From assembly GCA_016219325.1 (NCBI GenBank), contig JACRNH010000012.1, positions 1 to 43,604 on the forward strand: 43,604 nt of DNA, in the 5' to 3' direction. This document shows, piece by piece, positions 41,779 through 43,604 of this stretch. This DNA is from Candidatus Collierbacteria bacterium. Its GTDB lineage: Bacteria > Patescibacteriota > Microgenomatia > UBA1400 > JACPES01. Numbering within the stretch: the first letter of the stretch is position 1; each line of letters begins with the position of its first letter. The position numbers and the translations under genes are program-made. Below the pieces are notes generated by a model that saw nothing but the letters and a program-made list of their open reading frames with translations, searched no databases and had not been told where the DNA came from.

Positions 41779-43386
41779 TTATCTAAGTTTTCCATTTATC
41801 AAAGCGTTAATTAGTTTAAATAAATTGACAAATTTATCCCTCCCGATTCTTCCGGACATAATCTCTTCCCTTAATTCATAAGCTACCGCCGCGGCCGTTA
41901 TTGATTTGGAGCTTCCATATGCCACTCTGGCTGTTCCGCTTTCCGCCAAAACTTTGGTCATTTCTGAAAGCGACGGCTTCTCTTTTCGGCTTTTAGTTTC
42001 CGGCTGGCGTTTTTCCGTTTCAAGAAGAACCTGCTTTACCCTGTTTAGATATTCCTCTTTACCGATTATTTTCTTTTCAATTTTATCTTTTAATTGGAAC
42101 GCGGCTGCCGCCGCTATCGCCGATCCGGTGCTTTCGTAAACAGAAGTAAAATATGGATTTTTTGCCATTTCCCCGACCACCGCTTTCCAACTCTTTGCTT
42201 CCACTTCCGGCACGCTTGGAGCATTAACAACTCTCTCCGTCACCCGCCGCTTGGCCTCTAGTCTCTTTTCTGCCACCAACCTGTCTGCCCGCGCCGCGCT
42301 TTCTTCTCTTTCCGTTCTTTGAGAAATCGGTAAAACCAACTCCGATAATTTCATGGGGACTTGATCTGTCTTTATCTTTTCGTCTTTGACCTCGTCAAGG
42401 AATCTTAACAGTGCTGTGCCTAGGCCCGCTGGCATGACGTGGCGTGATAAATTCAAAATTTCCGTTAGTACCGGGGGATTCTCTCCATGCATAAACCATC
42501 GTTTTTCATTCTCATAGTCTTGCGGGCTTAAATGCCATCTTATGGCTTTTTCGATAACTCCTGATGAAAAATGCGCATTGGCCGGAAAAAGCTCAAGACA
42601 CAGCCTGACCAGCTCTGTGGCAACCACAGATTGCGAAACATCAACATAATCGCCATGCGTCTGACAATCAACCTGCTTAATTTGCTCGTCGTCAGGGCTA
42701 ACGATAAACGCGTTTGTCTTAAGGTCTGTCAGATAAACCGGCTTGGATAAAGTTGTAGCTTCATATTCATTTTCGCAAGCGGCTAAAAGAACTCTTAATC
42801 TGACGGCCGGCGATAATAGTTCCGGCCAATATGCCCCATCGTGTTCCCGGTCAAATTCTTGTTTTACGGCTACGCCTTCCACAAAATCCACCAATTCCCA
42901 GTGATTAGCATCTTTATAGCTTCCGGCTCCTTGCGAATCCGACTGGCTATAAGGAGCGCGGGCGTAAACTCTGACAAAGTGCTTGCCTTTAACACTTTCT
43001 AAAAATTTAGTCTCTTTTCTAAGCTCCAAGGCAGAACCATGCGCTGGTCCAAACCCCTCGCGGACATTTTTTCTTAAACACAATCTTTCCTGAGCCAACA
43101 TCCCTTTGAGCGGCCGGTAAGTCTCTTTGACCGATCCGTCATCTCCGATATGGCTCCATGAATCGTCTTTATATGTTCTCTGTAAAAAATCCATCCCGCC
43201 GCCTTCATCCAAATATCTTCTAACTCTGTCTCTTTTTTTCAACCATTCTCCATCAGCCGAAGGAGTCTCGACTGAAGCAACGGGCCTAGCCTGCTCCTGC
43301 GCTTTCGGCTTAGGCGCCGGCAAGCCTTCTTTTAGGTCCATCATTTCAGGCAACGTTAAACCGGCTCTCCTTTTTTCTTCGCTCAT
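41779..43386 (-). CDS. Hypothetical protein with diverged protein-kinase-like domain
   Basis: LCLRKNV, ELRKETKFLESVKGKHFVRVY, HWELVDFVEGVAV, VYLTDLKTNAFIVSPDDEQIKQVDCQT in kinase order. Confidence 0.5.
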   Translation of the reverse strand: MSEEKRRAGLTLPEMMDLKEGLPAPKPKAQEQARPVASVETPSADGEWLKKRDRVRRYLDEGGGMDFLQRTYKDDSWSHIGDDGSVKETYRPLKGMLAQERLCLRKNVREGFGPAHGSALELRKETKFLESVKGKHFVRVYARAPYSQSDSQGAGSYKDANHWELVDFVEGVAVKQEFDREHDGAYWPELLSPAVRLRVLLAACENEYEATTLSKPVYLTDLKTNAFIVSPDDEQIKQVDCQTHGDYVDVSQSVVATELVRLCLELFPANAHFSSGVIEKAIRWHLSPQDYENEKRWFMHGENPPVLTEILNLSRHVMPAGLGTALLRFLDEVKDEKIKTDQVPMKLSELVLPISQRTEREESAARADRLVAEKRLEAKRRVTERVVNAPSVPEVEAKSWKAVVGEMAKNPYFTSVYESTGSAIAAAAAFQLKDKIEKKIIGKEEYLNRVKQVLLETEKRQPETKSRKEKPSLSEMTKVLAESGTARVAYGSSKSITAAAVAYELREEIMSGRIGRDKFVNLFKLINALINGKLR

Positions 43387-43416
43387 AAATATATTATACT
43401 TTAATATATTATACCA

Positions 43417-43604
43417 CGAGTTCTAAATGGAAGTGCACCACCCCTGATGTAAAATAGCTGTTCCTCTCCTCTTTAAAGGAAAGGAGGTGAACAGCATGTA
43501 TCAACACATTAATGGTAATGAACGGGAACTGATCGCCATCTGGGTTAATCAAGGCGTCTCGATCAGAGCTATTGCCAAACGCTTAAACCGGTCTCATACC
43601 ACTA
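43417..43604 (+). mobile_element. IS30-family element, 5' part (left IR plus transposase start at 43496; window edge)
   Basis: Left end cgagttctaaatggaagtgcaccacc; SD AAAGGAGGTGAACAGCATG; MYQHINGNERELIAIWVNQGVSIRAIAKRLNRSHTT (IS30 N-terminal HTH). Confidence 0.85.

Overview
The window looks like a fragment of a Candidate Phyla Radiation (Patescibacteria) genome, possibly Microgenomates-like. The lineage is inferred from gene style only. It starts and ends inside IS30-family transposase copies. From left to right it carries: a small flavin/Rnf-like locus (FMN-binding protein, ApbE, RnfD) with visible lesions; a NUDIX hydrolase; two tRNA-Ser genes flanking a LAGLIDADG endonuclease; a HEAT / zinc-finger / pRiA4b-ORF3 fusion protein; an IS481-like element abutting tmRNA (ssrA); comF and smpB; a PH-domain protein and a SpoIID-domain protein; a type IV secretion-like locus with eight tandem TrbC/VirB2-like 2-TM proteins, an SGNH-hydrolase + lysozyme-like fusion and a VirB6/TrbL-like protein; several very large orphan proteins; toxin-antitoxin pairs; a SIMPL protein; an AAA_14/DUF4143 ATPase; and a diverged kinase-like protein. 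The strongest unexplained signal is a family of short tandem-repeat arms (7- or 9-bp period, heptamer arms typically 30 nt) arranged as inverted pairs. Two pairs enclose genes for S23/four-helix-bundle proteins, others form short gene-less hairpins, and solo arms sit in frame inside comF and uppS. This may be an undescribed S23-associated mobile or expanding element family. A second genome-wide signal is apparent leaderless initiation (a -10 box 6-7 nt before ATG) for many resident genes, contrasting with strong Shine-Dalgarno sites on the IS transposases.
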